Shown here one piece after another: positions 43,782-52,810 of a stretch of DNA of 64,000 nucleotides (position 1 is its first letter; every line of letters starts with the position of its first letter). A program made the translations under genes and the position numbers. A model generated the notes under the pieces. That model saw only the letters and a program-made list of their open reading frames with translations. It was not told the origin of the DNA and made no database searches. The stretch comes from Pseudothioclava sp033100795 (lineage in GTDB: Bacteria > Pseudomonadota > Alphaproteobacteria > Rhodobacterales > Rhodobacteraceae), in NCBI RefSeq assembly GCF_033100795.1, contig NZ_JAWLVI010000001.1, forward strand, positions 1,116,001 through 1,180,000, in the 5' to 3' direction.

Positions 43782-45356
43782 TTAATCGACGAAGAGGTGG
43801 TCTGTCGTGGCGATTTCATATGCGATATCGGGATCGCAGCCAAGGAAGCGCGCGATCGGCATGGTATTCTGGTCGGCGCTGTCCTGTTCGCGCATCCGCA
43901 TATAGGACGGAAAGCCCGCATCGCGCATCCGGTCGGATTCTAGCCGCAGATCATAGCGGATCGTCGGCAGAAGCCGGACCAGAACATCCTCGGGCGTACG
44001 CTCTCCCGCCAGCCCGACGCGCCGCGCGTGGCCGACAAGATACTCCTCGGAGAAATCGCACTCGATTTCCAGAATACGCACTTTGGCTTTGTCAGAGGTA
44101 AAATCCTCCAGAAGGTCGAAATTGCCGGGGTCGATACAGACCACAAGCCGCTCGGTCCGGTTATAGTCGAACAACATCCGCAGCAGCGCGCGCCGGTGGC
44201 GGTGGCGTTTCTCCAGCGTCGATTCGATCCCGCCCAGATGCGGCAAGCCGCCCTCTTCGTTGAAGATATACTCGGCCACCGGAATATCGGTGCGCTGGCG
44301 GACCTGATCGACGAACCGCTTGGCAACGTGCCACTTCTTGCACACGACGATCATCAGCGTGTTCTCGCGCCCGAGGCTGGCTTCGGTCTCCCAGAAGCGC
44401 GGCGCGAACCGCCGCCCGATCCGCCCGCGCCCCGAGAGAAACTTGAACAGCGAGCGCCCCTCGTTCGAGATCGGGAAATGCACGCCGCTCTGCCCCCACA
44501 GCTCTCCCAGACGGGTTTTCAGGTCCGAGGCTTCGGCGCTGATTTTCCGCGCGAACAGGAAATCCTGCGACAAAAGCAGGTCGTAGTGGTCGTTATAGAA
44601 CGTCACCGGCATACCGTAATCGGTGAACATCAGGAAGGTCAGCGTGCGGGTGCGGATCTCGTTTTCAGGCACCACATGGCGCACGATGGTCTGGAAAAAC
44701 GTCTCGTCGGGGATCCAGGTCGTGCGGAAAAACCGCATCACATCGGGGCGGTTCTTACAAAAATCGAGCACCCATTCGATGGTGCGCCGCCGCAGACACC
44801 ACCACTGCGAGCCTATCATCATCTCGATGTCGTCTGGCACAGCGCGCGTGATCCCCAGACGCCGTTGGAGCTCATAGGCGAAATAGAACCGCCGTTTCTG
44901 CGTGCGTTCATTGAACCAATGGCGATAGATCAGCCGCTCTTCCTTGAAGCCGGTCTTGATCCAGTCGGATTTGAAATAGTCAAAGCTCTCGATGTAATCG
45001 ACGCTCTCGGCATCCAGAAACTGATGCGCGAATTCCGCCGTCTTGATCTGCATACAGTCGCCCGAAAGCATGTAGAAATGTGTCGCATCCGGAAACGCGC
45101 CCACCGCGGCCTTCACCGCTTCAAGCGTCGCTTCGACCAGAGACCACTCCCCCCAGCCGCATTTCACCCGTTTCTTGGCGAAGACCACGCCCGGATTGCC
45201 CCCAAGAGCCGTTTGCAGGCGTGCAAAATCCGACGGTTTCGCACGCGCATCGAAATGGATCGACACATAGTCGCCCATCGCCGTCAGGCGCAGCGCCTGC
45301 TGGATCAACCCCTCGGGGTCTTTATGCGTGAGCATTATGAAGGCGATTTTTGCCAT
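43782..45356 (-). CDS. GT14 beta-1,6-N-acetylglucosaminyltransferase-like protein with DUF5928
   Basis: A 524-residue cytoplasmic-type protein. Residues 1-260 resemble the core-2/I-branching transferases of family GT14: IAFIMLTHKDPEGL, FYMLSGDCMQIK, IGSQWWCLRRR and TWIPDETFFQTI. Residues about 290-524 form a separate C-terminal domain like DUF5928. It is divergent from a sulfotransferase, 152 bases apart. Acceptor unknown; probably a surface glycan. The N-terminal half has the standard pattern, so I favour an active enzyme. Confidence 0.85.
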   Translation of the reverse strand: MAKIAFIMLTHKDPEGLIQQALRLTAMGDYVSIHFDARAKPSDFARLQTALGGNPGVVFAKKRVKCGWGEWSLVEATLEAVKAAVGAFPDATHFYMLSGDCMQIKTAEFAHQFLDAESVDYIESFDYFKSDWIKTGFKEERLIYRHWFNERTQKRRFYFAYELQRRLGITRAVPDDIEMMIGSQWWCLRRRTIEWVLDFCKNRPDVMRFFRTTWIPDETFFQTIVRHVVPENEIRTRTLTFLMFTDYGMPVTFYNDHYDLLLSQDFLFARKISAEASDLKTRLGELWGQSGVHFPISNEGRSLFKFLSGRGRIGRRFAPRFWETEASLGRENTLMIVVCKKWHVAKRFVDQVRQRTDIPVAEYIFNEEGGLPHLGGIESTLEKRHRHRRALLRMLFDYNRTERLVVCIDPGNFDLLEDFTSDKAKVRILEIECDFSEEYLVGHARRVGLAGERTPEDVLVRLLPTIRYDLRLESDRMRDAGFPSYMRMREQDSADQNTMPIARFLGCDPDIAYEIATTDHLFVD

Positions 45357-45508
45357 CTTGGAAACAGCCTGCCCTTATTCCTACCTGACCCTTGGCATGT
45401 TTAGCTTTAATAACCGTTGAAAAGTAAGCATTTCTTTGCTCTTTAGGGGATTATTGTTTCCTAAGTATGGTTTGCGCAACAAAAGTTGCGTTCTGGAGGT
45501 AAGAAAAT

Positions 45509-46327
45509 ATGGGTTTTCCTGGCACCTGGATGACCGAAAGCGAAAGCATGGTCTACCGTGTCGTTCCCAAATGTGCCTGCTCGTCCATCGGGCAGATCAT
45601 GTATTATTCCGATCATGGCACGTTTTTTGACGGCGACATTCACGACGCAACCGGCGGGCTGCACAAATGGTCGATCGAGGCAAGCCAGAAGCCGATCGAG
45701 GACAATGTGAAGGCGCATAAGTCCTATGCATTTACCTGCGTGCGCAACCCCTATGCGCGCATTCTGTCGTCGTTCTTCGACAAGATTTGCGGCATCCAGC
45801 GCAACGGCAAACGCTATCGCGGCAATCTTGTGCCGCAACTGATCCAGAAATACGGGATCGAGGTTGGCAGCCCCGAGGACGATTTCGACTTCGACCAGAT
45901 CCAGTCATTCCGCCGCTTTCTGCTCTTCGCGCGCGACACCATCCGCTGGCGCCGCCCGATGGAGCCTGACATCCACTGGTCGGCCATGTCCGGCCATATC
46001 TCGACCTTCATCTGCAATGGCGGGCACTACGACCACATCTTCTTCACCGAGAAGTTCAACGAAGGGATGCAGGTCGTTCTGGACAACACCGAGACGCCGG
46101 TGAAGCTTGGCCTGGACGACGTGCCGCGCTTTAACGAATCCGAAGGGCACGGGCCAAAACGCGCGCATAAAGTGAGCGAGTATTTCGACGATCTCTCGCG
46201 CCATCTGGTCTGGGAAATCTACAAAAAGGATTTCCAGCTGTTCCACTATGATTTCGACGACCCGGACAACAAATATCCGATCGGTGAAGTGGACCTCGCC
46301 GAGGTGCACGCGAAACTCGGGAATTGA
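45509..46327 (+). CDS. Sulfotransferase family 2-like protein
   Basis: A 272-residue protein. The PAPS 5'-phosphosulfate loop is VVPKCACSSI (18-27) and the 3'-phosphate site is CVRNPYARILSSFFDK (77-92). It should transfer sulfate from PAPS to an unknown sugar or surface acceptor. It lacks a signal anchor. The divergent neighbour is a GT14-DUF5928 enzyme, suggesting both act on one glycan. No PAPS synthesis genes are in the window. Confidence 0.87.
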   Translation: MGFPGTWMTESESMVYRVVPKCACSSIGQIMYYSDHGTFFDGDIHDATGGLHKWSIEASQKPIEDNVKAHKSYAFTCVRNPYARILSSFFDKICGIQRNGKRYRGNLVPQLIQKYGIEVGSPEDDFDFDQIQSFRRFLLFARDTIRWRRPMEPDIHWSAMSGHISTFICNGGHYDHIFFTEKFNEGMQVVLDNTETPVKLGLDDVPRFNESEGHGPKRAHKVSEYFDDLSRHLVWEIYKKDFQLFHYDFDDPDNKYPIGEVDLAEVHAKLGN

Positions 46328-46329
46328 TT

Positions 46330-46353
46330 AAGGGGGCGTCAGCCCCCTTTCTT
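46330..46353 (+). terminator. Rho-independent terminator after the sulfotransferase
   Basis: AAGGGGGC / GCCCCCTT with a GTCA loop followed by TCTTA, 2 bases after the stop codon. It precedes the convergent kinase gene. Confidence 0.8.
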
Positions 46354-47338
46354 ATGCCAGACCCTTACGGGCGAACAGCTCCAGCACATCAACCTCGGGG
46401 CGCGCGCCGTAATGGCTGATGACCTCGGCTGCGGCGATCACGCCCATCTTGCCCGACACCTCAAGCGAGCATCCCGTCGCATAGCCATAGAGGAACCCGG
46501 CCGCAAACTGGTCGCCCGCGCCTGTCGCATCGACCGGCGTGATGCGGTGCACTGGCACCTCGACCCGCTCGCCTTCGCGGATCAGCACCACATCGTCGCC
46601 CGAGCGGGTGCAGACGATCATCCGGCACTCACCCGACGCCTGCTTAAGCGCGCTTTCCAGATCGGTCTGATACAGCGCCTCCCACTCGTGATTATTGCCG
46701 ATCACATAATCCATCTCGTCGCGGATCAGGCGGCGGAAGCTGTCGCGGTGGCGGTCCACGCAGAACGGGTCCGAGAGCGAAATCCCCGCGCGACCGCCCG
46801 TGCGCCGCGTGCCCTGCGCCGCCTTCAGGAACGCAGCCTTGCCGTGATCCTTGTCGAACAGATAGCCCTCAAGATACAGCAGCTCGGTGCTTTCCACGAC
46901 CTCAAGCGGCACATCCTCGGTCGAGACCTCGGCGGAAATGCCCAGATAGGTGTTCATCGAGCGCTCGCCATCGGGCGAGACAAAGATCATCGAACGCGAG
47001 GTCGGCAATTCGCCGCCCGCGACCGGCGGGTTCGGAAAATCGGTGCCCTCGGCCTCCAGCGAGGCCTGAAAGAACCGTCCCAAAGCATCGTCGCGCACCC
47101 GCCCGATATAGGCCGTGCGCAGCCCAAGATTGCCAAGCCCCGCCAGTGTATTCCCGACCGAGCCACCCGGCGCCTGCGTGCGATCGCGCATCGCGGCATA
47201 CAGCTCTTCGGCGCGGTCCCGCTCGATCAACTGCATGATGCCCTTTTCGATGCCATTCGCGGCCAGAAACGCATCGTCGCACTGGCTGATCACATCGACA
47301 ATCGCATTGCCGATGCCCACGACCTGATAGTTTTTCAC
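46352..47338 (-). CDS. PfkB-family sugar/nucleoside kinase (adenosine kinase-like)
   Basis: A 328-residue kinase. The PfkB second signature DATGAGDQFAAGFLYG contains the catalytic aspartate, and the N-terminal block GNAIVDV is typical of adenosine and sugar kinases. The start is GTG at 47338 (VKNYQVVGIG), with GGAGA upstream; it overlaps the nth stop by 4 bases. The substrate, adenosine or ribose-like, is not fixed by sequence. Confidence 0.9.
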   Translation of the reverse strand: MKNYQVVGIGNAIVDVISQCDDAFLAANGIEKGIMQLIERDRAEELYAAMRDRTQAPGGSVGNTLAGLGNLGLRTAYIGRVRDDALGRFFQASLEAEGTDFPNPPVAGGELPTSRSMIFVSPDGERSMNTYLGISAEVSTEDVPLEVVESTELLYLEGYLFDKDHGKAAFLKAAQGTRRTGGRAGISLSDPFCVDRHRDSFRRLIRDEMDYVIGNNHEWEALYQTDLESALKQASGECRMIVCTRSGDDVVLIREGERVEVPVHRITPVDATGAGDQFAAGFLYGYATGCSLEVSGKMGVIAAAEVISHYGARPEVDVLELFARKGLA

Positions 47339-47979
47339 TGGGTTTTCTCCTCGAACAGGCACAGATCCCGGATCGGGCAGGCTCCACATTTCGGTTTGCG
47401 CGCAACGCAAAGGTAACGGCCGTGCAAAATCAGCCAATGATGCGCATGGCGCTGGTATTCGACCGGCACGTTATCTTCGATGGCGCGCTCGACCGCCTCG
47501 ACATCCTTGCCAGGGCAGATGCCCGTGCGATTTCCAACACGGAAGATATGGGTATCGACCGCTTGCGCCGGATGCCCCCACCAGATGCTTAGCACCACAT
47601 TCGCGGTTTTGCGCCCGACGCCCGGCAATCCGGTCAGCGCAGCGCGCGAGCTTGGCACCTCGCCGTTGTATTTCTCGACCAGTATCTGCGCGGTCTTGAT
47701 GACATTCTTGGCCTTTTGCCGGAACAGGCCGATTGTCTTGATATGCTCGATCAGCCCCTCTTCGCCCAAGTCCAGCATCTTCTGCGGCGTGTCGGCAATC
47801 GGGAACAGCGCCCTGGTCGCCTTGTTCACGCCCACATCGGTCGCTTGCGCCGACAGGGCCACCGCCACCAAAAGCGTATAGGCGTTGGTGTGGTCCAGTT
47901 CGCCCTTGGGGCAAGGGTCGGCGGCCTCGAACCGCGCGAACACCTCTTTGAGCACCATATAATCAAGCTGTTTTGCCAT
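47335..47979 (-). CDS. nth: Endonuclease III
   Basis: A 214-residue DNA glycosylase/AP lyase that removes oxidised pyrimidines. The helix-hairpin-helix LPGVGRKTANVVL is at 118-130 with catalytic K124 and D142, and the [4Fe-4S] cluster is C191, C198, C201 and C207 (C-X6-C-X2-C-X5-C). The start MAKQLDY is at 47979. It precedes and overlaps the PfkB kinase. Confidence 0.96.
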   Translation of the reverse strand: MAKQLDYMVLKEVFARFEAADPCPKGELDHTNAYTLLVAVALSAQATDVGVNKATRALFPIADTPQKMLDLGEEGLIEHIKTIGLFRQKAKNVIKTAQILVEKYNGEVPSSRAALTGLPGVGRKTANVVLSIWWGHPAQAVDTHIFRVGNRTGICPGKDVEAVERAIEDNVPVEYQRHAHHWLILHGRYLCVARKPKCGACPIRDLCLFEEKTQ

Positions 47980-48121
47980 CTACCCGCTATGCCCTCACCC
48001 GTTGCAGGCGACAAGAGGGTGCGTCGATTTTCCTCGAATTGACGACAATTTTTTGCGCCCGTTAACGTCCTGTTTGCTCTGTGCGGGCAAAACTGCCCGA
48101 AGACGGACAAGAGGGATCGTG

Positions 48122-49057
48122 ATGTCTCAATTCGGTTTTCCCGCGCAGGCCTTTCGCAATGATCGGAGCACGGGCACATGGGTTCTCGACCCCGATTTCA
48201 GCGCCGAGACCGAGGGGCTGGAGCTTTTGGCCGACGGACGCCACGCCCGCATTCTGGACGCGCAAGGGCATGTGCGGGCCGAAGGGCTGATGACCGCCGA
48301 TATGCCGATTTCGCTTGAGCGCGAGGGGGAAGCGATCCGCCTTGACCGGATCGAGATCGGCGGCAGCCTTCAAATGTATCTGCCTTCGCGCCCGATAGAG
48401 TCTGGAATCCCTTATACCGAGGTAAAACCCTCATTTATTGGCGCGCGCCCCGCCAGTCCCGAAGAAATTGCCGAACTGCCCGCGCTTGGTGCCGGCACGA
48501 TGATCGCGACCGACGAAGGACCACAGGCAATCGACTGGTTGCGCCCCGGGGATCGCATTCTGACCCGCGACAACGGCTATCAACCGCTATTGTGGCTGGG
48601 CCAGCATGTAGTGCCGCGCCGCTCTCCGCCCGAGACGCGCCCGCTGGCGGTCCCTGCAGACCAGTTCGGCGCGAATTACCCCAATGCGCCCCTCACCGCC
48701 TCCGCCGCCCTCGGAGTTCTGTTGGCCGGAACCGAGCTGGAGCTTTGGTTTGCCGAACACGAGATGCTGGCGCGGATCGAACATCTGAGTGCCGATCCTG
48801 CCCCCGCCGAGGGAAAGCAGATGATGTATACGCTGCTTTTTGACGCACCTGAAATTGTTCTGGCGAACGGGCTTTGGGTCAGCTCCGTCCATGCGGACCC
48901 CAATTATATCTCGCTCCTGCCCGACAGGGTGCGCGGCGTTCTGGGGCCGCGCCTGATCAATCCGCATGAAGCCCCGGCCCGCGGCTGGATGGCCGATTGG
49001 GAGGTTGCCATGTTCAAACGCGAACGCTCGGCGCGCAAAAACCTTATCGCCGCCTGA
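48122..49057 (+). CDS. Hint-like domain protein with lost catalytic cysteine
   Basis: A 311-residue protein. The second half resembles the Hint_2 domain of Rhodobacteraceae proteins: GAGTMIATDEGPQAIDWL, RPGDRILTRDNGYQPLLW and further blocks. The usual first residue, Cys in a CF-x-x-GT start, is Ala here (PALGAGT), and the block where related Hint domains keep a histidine (SPQHR-like) reads SAALGVLL. It therefore looks unable to do the autocatalytic step. No signal peptide or secretion signal is obvious. The ATG follows GAGGGA. It is divergent from nth. Confidence 0.7.
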   Translation: MSQFGFPAQAFRNDRSTGTWVLDPDFSAETEGLELLADGRHARILDAQGHVRAEGLMTADMPISLEREGEAIRLDRIEIGGSLQMYLPSRPIESGIPYTEVKPSFIGARPASPEEIAELPALGAGTMIATDEGPQAIDWLRPGDRILTRDNGYQPLLWLGQHVVPRRSPPETRPLAVPADQFGANYPNAPLTASAALGVLLAGTELELWFAEHEMLARIEHLSADPAPAEGKQMMYTLLFDAPEIVLANGLWVSSVHADPNYISLLPDRVRGVLGPRLINPHEAPARGWMADWEVAMFKRERSARKNLIAA

Positions 49058-49125
49058 CAAAGCACAGCTTTCGGGTCGCGCCGTCTGCGCCCAGGTCCTA
49101 GTATGGGGCCGAAACGAGGGCCGCC

Positions 49126-49968
49126 ATGACACCTGCCGAAGACCGATACCACTATAAGCTGATCGCGCGCGCCATTGCCGAAATCGACGCGGCACAGGAG
49201 AATGGCGCGCCGCCTTCGCTTGACACACTGGCCGCGCGCCTTGGATTGAGCGCCGCGCATTTCCAGAAGGTATTTTCGGCTTGGGTCGGCGTCTCGCCCA
49301 AACGCTATCAGCAATACCTGACCCTCGATCTGGCCAAGCATCTGCTGGCGAAGCGCCTGCCCCTCGAGACGGTCGCACATGAGGCGGGGCTTTCAGGCAC
49401 CAGCCGACTCCATGATCTTTTGCTTCGATGGGAGGCGATGACCCCGGGCGAGTTTGCCCGTGCAGGCGGCGGCCTTGTTATCAATTGGGGAACATTCGAC
49501 ACGCCCTTCGGCCCCGCCATCGTCATGGCGACCGCACGCGGCATCTGTGGCATGGGGTTTTGCGCGGATATGGGAGAGGACGCCTGCTTCCGTGACCTCG
49601 CACACCGCTGGCCCGAAGCCACCTTCCTCCACGCCCCCGCCAAGATCACCCCTTGGGTCGAGGCCATTTTCACGGCCTCCGGCCAAGCCCCGCTTTTGCT
49701 GGTCGGTGCGCCGTTCCAGATCAAGGTCTGGGAAGCGCTGCTCGCCGTTCCCTCGGGCCAGGTCACCACCTATTCCGACATCGCCAGCGCCATCGGTTCC
49801 CCCCGCGCGGTGCGCGCCGTCGGCACCGCCGTCGGGCGCAACCCGATCTCCTATCTCATCCCGTGCCATCGCGCCCTGCGCAAATCGGGCGGACTTGGCG
49901 GCTATCACTGGGGGTTGCCGGTCAAGCGCGCACTGCTGGCATGGGAGGCCGCCCGCGCCGACGCTTGA
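49126..49968 (+). CDS. AraC-type HTH / methylated-DNA-protein-cysteine methyltransferase fusion (Ada-like)
   Basis: A 280-residue fusion. Residues 9-112 carry an AraC helix-turn-helix (LSAAHFQKVFSAWVGVSPKRYQQ), and residues 118-278 the O6-methylguanine methyltransferase with PCHR (acceptor C247) and the RAVGTAVGRNPISYLIPCH block. The N-terminal zinc/phosphotriester domain of E. coli Ada is missing, so methylphosphotriester activation of transcription is not expected. It repairs O6-alkylguanine; the regulatory role is inferred. Confidence 0.92.
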   Translation: MTPAEDRYHYKLIARAIAEIDAAQENGAPPSLDTLAARLGLSAAHFQKVFSAWVGVSPKRYQQYLTLDLAKHLLAKRLPLETVAHEAGLSGTSRLHDLLLRWEAMTPGEFARAGGGLVINWGTFDTPFGPAIVMATARGICGMGFCADMGEDACFRDLAHRWPEATFLHAPAKITPWVEAIFTASGQAPLLLVGAPFQIKVWEALLAVPSGQVTTYSDIASAIGSPRAVRAVGTAVGRNPISYLIPCHRALRKSGGLGGYHWGLPVKRALLAWEAARADA

Positions 49969-50081
49969 AACGCGCGAAAATCCGCCCGCTCGCGGCAAGT
50001 TCAGTGGCATCCCGCCCGTGATCTGCGCTAGACACGGATGAAAGCCCCGCCAAAGGGGGCGACCGTGAAAGGCATAAGCGT

Positions 50082-50747
50082 ATGACGACCCGAGTAATCC
50101 TGCCGCTTCTGGCAAGCTCTGCAATTCTGTTGGCGGGCTGCATGGACAACCGCAACCCGGATGGCAGCCTCAACCCGAATGCAAACCGCAATCAGGCGGC
50201 GATTGCAGGGGCCGTGATCGGTGGCATCATCGGCAACACAGCCGGCGGTGATGACGACCGTTTCGCGAAAACCGCGCTTGGCGCCGCAGTCGGCGGGATG
50301 ATCGGCGGCGCGATCGGGGCGAACCTCGACCGGCAGGCGCAGGAGCTTGAACAGAGCCTGACCACCGATGGCGTGCGTATCGTCAACACCGGCGACCGCC
50401 TTGTCGTGACAATGCCGCAAGATGTGCTGTTCGATGTCGACAGCGCCTCTGTCCGGCCTGCCCTGCGCGCAGATCTGAACACGCTGGCGGCCAGCCTTAA
50501 CCGCTATCCCGACACACATCTGCAAGTGATCGGCCATACCGACAACACGGGCGACGCGGGCTACAACCAGCGCCTGTCCGAAGACCGCGCGGATTCGGTC
50601 GCCTATGTGCTGATCTCGGCGGGCGTCACCAGCAGCCGGGTCTCCTCGATCGGGCGCGGCGAGGATTACCCCGTCGCCTCGAACCTGACGGCAGACGGCC
50701 GCGCGCAAAACCGGCGCGTCGAATTCGTCATCATCCCGAACCAGTAA
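50082..50747 (+). CDS. OmpA-family peptidoglycan-associated lipoprotein
   Basis: A 221-residue lipoprotein: signal and lipobox LLAGC (C20), a glycine-zipper region (40-85), and a C-terminal OmpA domain (about 112-220) with the peptidoglycan-binding core LQVIGHTDNTGDAGYNQRLSEDRADSV. It tethers the outer membrane to the wall, as YiaD-type proteins do. It is a single gene with a weak hairpin downstream. Confidence 0.92.
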   Translation: MTTRVILPLLASSAILLAGCMDNRNPDGSLNPNANRNQAAIAGAVIGGIIGNTAGGDDDRFAKTALGAAVGGMIGGAIGANLDRQAQELEQSLTTDGVRIVNTGDRLVVTMPQDVLFDVDSASVRPALRADLNTLAASLNRYPDTHLQVIGHTDNTGDAGYNQRLSEDRADSVAYVLISAGVTSSRVSSIGRGEDYPVASNLTADGRAQNRRVEFVIIPNQ

Positions 50748-50757
50748 CCAACGGATG

Positions 50758-50775
50758 GCCCCTTCGGGGGTCTTT
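50758..50775 (+). terminator. Weak hairpin after the OmpA-like lipoprotein
   Basis: GGCCCC-TTC-GGGGGTC followed by TTTCC, 11 bases after the stop. Stem short; T-run short. Confidence 0.45.
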
Positions 50776-50829
50776 CCCATTGCTCATTTCTGTTTCCGGT
50801 CATAATCTTTTACCAGATGGGAGAGGATT

Positions 50830-51609
50830 ATGCCGTTTCAGAAAATCGAATCCGAGAAACTTGCCTCCGCCGTGGTCCGGCAAATCGAGGATCTGATTCT
50901 CAAGGGAATTCTGCGCCCCGGAGAGCGGCTGCCCTCCGAGCGAGAGCTGTCCGAACGGCTTGGGGTGTCGCGCCCGTCGCTGCGCGAAGCCATTGCCGAG
51001 TTGCAGGAAGCGGGACTTCTGACGACCCGCGCGGGCGCCGGCATCTATGTGGCCGAGGTTCTTGGGTCGGCCTTTTCTCCTGCGCTTATCCGGCTTTTCG
51101 CCACCAATGACGAGGCGGTATTCGACTATATTTCCTTCCGTCGCGATCTTGAGGGGCTGGCCGCTGAACGCGCCGCGCATCTGGGTTCCGACACCGATCT
51201 GGAGGTCATCCAGACGATCTTCGACAAGATGGAAGTGGCTCACGAAAAGCGCAATCCCGCCGATGAGGCCGCGCTGGATGCGCAGTTCCACATCGCGATT
51301 ATCGAGGCCAGCCATAATGTCATCATGCTGCATATGATGCGCGCGATGTTCGACCTGCTGTCCGAGGGCGTGTTCTACAATCGCTCGGTCATGTTCCGGA
51401 ACCGCTCGACGCGGGATTCCCTGCTGGAACAGCACCGCGCGATCAACGAAGCGATTCAGGCCCGCCACGGGGCCGCCGCCCGCGCGGCCGTCGCCGCGCA
51501 TATGGATTTCGTCGACATGGCGATGAGCGAGCAGCGCAAATCCGAGAAAAACGAGGCCACCGCACGCCTGCGCCTCTCGGCGAAACAAACCGCAAAACTA
51601 CATCGCTAA
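50830..51609 (+). CDS. GntR-family regulator with FCD effector domain
   Basis: A 259-residue regulator. The winged helix spans about 8-75, with LPSERELSERLGVSRPSLREAI, and the FCD helical domain (about 95-235) has the metal/ligand histidines in AQFHIAIIEASHN, EQHRAINEAIQ and AHMDF. Relatives sense small organic acids (PdhR, LldR, GlcC). Its target is not adjacent; ACCAGAT at 50812-50818, just before it, matches ATCTGGC words upstream of glcD, a weak hint. Confidence 0.9.
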   Translation: MPFQKIESEKLASAVVRQIEDLILKGILRPGERLPSERELSERLGVSRPSLREAIAELQEAGLLTTRAGAGIYVAEVLGSAFSPALIRLFATNDEAVFDYISFRRDLEGLAAERAAHLGSDTDLEVIQTIFDKMEVAHEKRNPADEAALDAQFHIAIIEASHNVIMLHMMRAMFDLLSEGVFYNRSVMFRNRSTRDSLLEQHRAINEAIQARHGAAARAAVAAHMDFVDMAMSEQRKSEKNEATARLRLSAKQTAKLHR

Positions 51610-51613
51610 AACA

Positions 51614-51641
51614 AAAAACCCGGCACCAAGGCCGGGTTTTT
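51614..51641. terminator. Bidirectional terminator between GntR and atpF genes
   Basis: AAAAACCCGGC / GCCGGGTTTTT with a 6-base loop, T-rich on both strands. It ends both the GntR gene and the ATP synthase F0 operon. Confidence 0.9.
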
Positions 51642-51661
51642 CGATTGTTTTGACAGTGCGC

Positions 51662-52216
51662 TTAGTGCATACGCTGCTCTACTTCGCCGATGGCCACGTC
51701 GATCAGGCCAGCCCGATCTTTCGCCGTCATCTGCTTGGCCAGCAGGTCGCCAGCGGCTGCAACAGCCACCGTAACCGCACGGTCCTTGACTTCTTTAAGC
51801 GCCGCAGCTTCCGCCGAAGCGATCTGATCTTCGGCAGCCTTCAGGCGGCGTGCGATCGAAGCTTTCAGCTCGATCTTGGCCTGCTCGGCAGCCGACATCG
51901 CGTCACGCTTGGCGCCAGCGACGATCTCGTCAGCCTGCTGCTGAACCTCACGCTGCTTGCGCTCATACGTCGCAAGAACAGCCTGAGCCTCTTCGCGCAG
52001 CGCACGGGCCTCTTCGAGATCGGCCTTGATGCCCGCGGCACGCTTGTCGAGCATATTGCCCAGAAGCGTCGGAACCTTCGCCTTAAGAACCACTGCGACA
52101 AACAGCAGGAAGGCGATCGTCACCACGAAATCGGTGTTCCGCAGCGAGAAGAACGGGCCAGAAGCAGCCAGCGCGGGCTGAGCGGCGAGAATGAGAAGGA
52201 CAGAAAGTTTCTTCAT
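51662..52216 (-). CDS. atpF: ATP synthase F0 subunit b
   Basis: A 184-residue stator subunit. After a short signal-like start there is one membrane helix (about 30-47, VTIAFLLFVAVVLKA), then a long charged helix that reaches the F1 head. An adjacent ATG at 52219 is possible; 52216 has the better spacing to AAAGGG, which overlaps the upstream stop. It is last in the F0 operon, paired with b'. Confidence 0.93.
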   Translation of the reverse strand: MKKLSVLLILAAQPALAASGPFFSLRNTDFVVTIAFLLFVAVVLKAKVPTLLGNMLDKRAAGIKADLEEARALREEAQAVLATYERKQREVQQQADEIVAGAKRDAMSAAEQAKIELKASIARRLKAAEDQIASAEAAALKEVKDRAVTVAVAAAGDLLAKQMTAKDRAGLIDVAIGEVEQRMH

Positions 52217-52220
52217 CATC

Positions 52221-52781
52221 TTACCCTTTCAACCGGTCGCTGACAGCGGCAGCCACGGCTTTCGCGTCGGCTTTGCCACCCAGAGCGGCAACGATTTCGG
52301 CGGCGGCGTCTTTGGCAACAGTCTCTGCTGCCTCAACTGCACCGGCGCGGATCTCGTTGATCCGGGCTTCCGATTCAGTCGCACGCGCTGCGATCTCGGC
52401 GTCAGCCTTGGCAATCGCGACATCCAATTCTTTCTGAATGTCGGCGCGCGCCTCGGCGGCGATTTTCTGAGCTTCGGCACGGGCATCAGCCAGCGCCTTC
52501 TGGTAGGCGGCTTCCGCTGCCTCCGCTTTGCCCTTCAGCTCTTCGGCAGCAGTCAGATCACCGGTGATCGTTCCCTGACGATCCGCCAGCACCGAAGCGA
52601 TGCGCGGCAGAGCGATGCGGGAAAGCACCCAGTAAATCACGACCAGTGCAACGACGAGCCAGAAGATCTGGTTCCCGAAGGTCGAGAAGTCGAGTTGCGG
52701 CATACCGGCGGATTCGGCGGCGTGGCCAGCTGCGGCTGCCGCGTCATGTGCCATTTCGGCCGCTTCGTGTTCGTTAGCCAT
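52221..52781 (-). CDS. atpX: ATP synthase F0 subunit b'
   Basis: A 186-residue second b-type subunit, found in photosynthetic and related alphaproteobacteria. An N-terminal tail (1-27, rich in His, Glu and Ala) precedes the membrane helix (about 41-57, FWLVVALVVIYWVL) and a long coiled-coil rich in Ala, Glu and Lys. It forms a heterodimer with b. The symbol varies (atpX, atpG, atpF'). Confidence 0.93.
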   Translation of the reverse strand: MANEHEAAEMAHDAAAAAGHAAESAGMPQLDFSTFGNQIFWLVVALVVIYWVLSRIALPRIASVLADRQGTITGDLTAAEELKGKAEAAEAAYQKALADARAEAQKIAAEARADIQKELDVAIAKADAEIAARATESEARINEIRAGAVEAAETVAKDAAAEIVAALGGKADAKAVAAAVSDRLKG

Positions 52782-52810
52782 GTCGTCCCCCTGGACCCTT
52801 CAATTACCGG

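Noticed and set aside
45417..45445. TTGAAA-N17-TCTTTA upstream of the sulfotransferase
   Set aside because: The -10 half is too poor to call a promoter.
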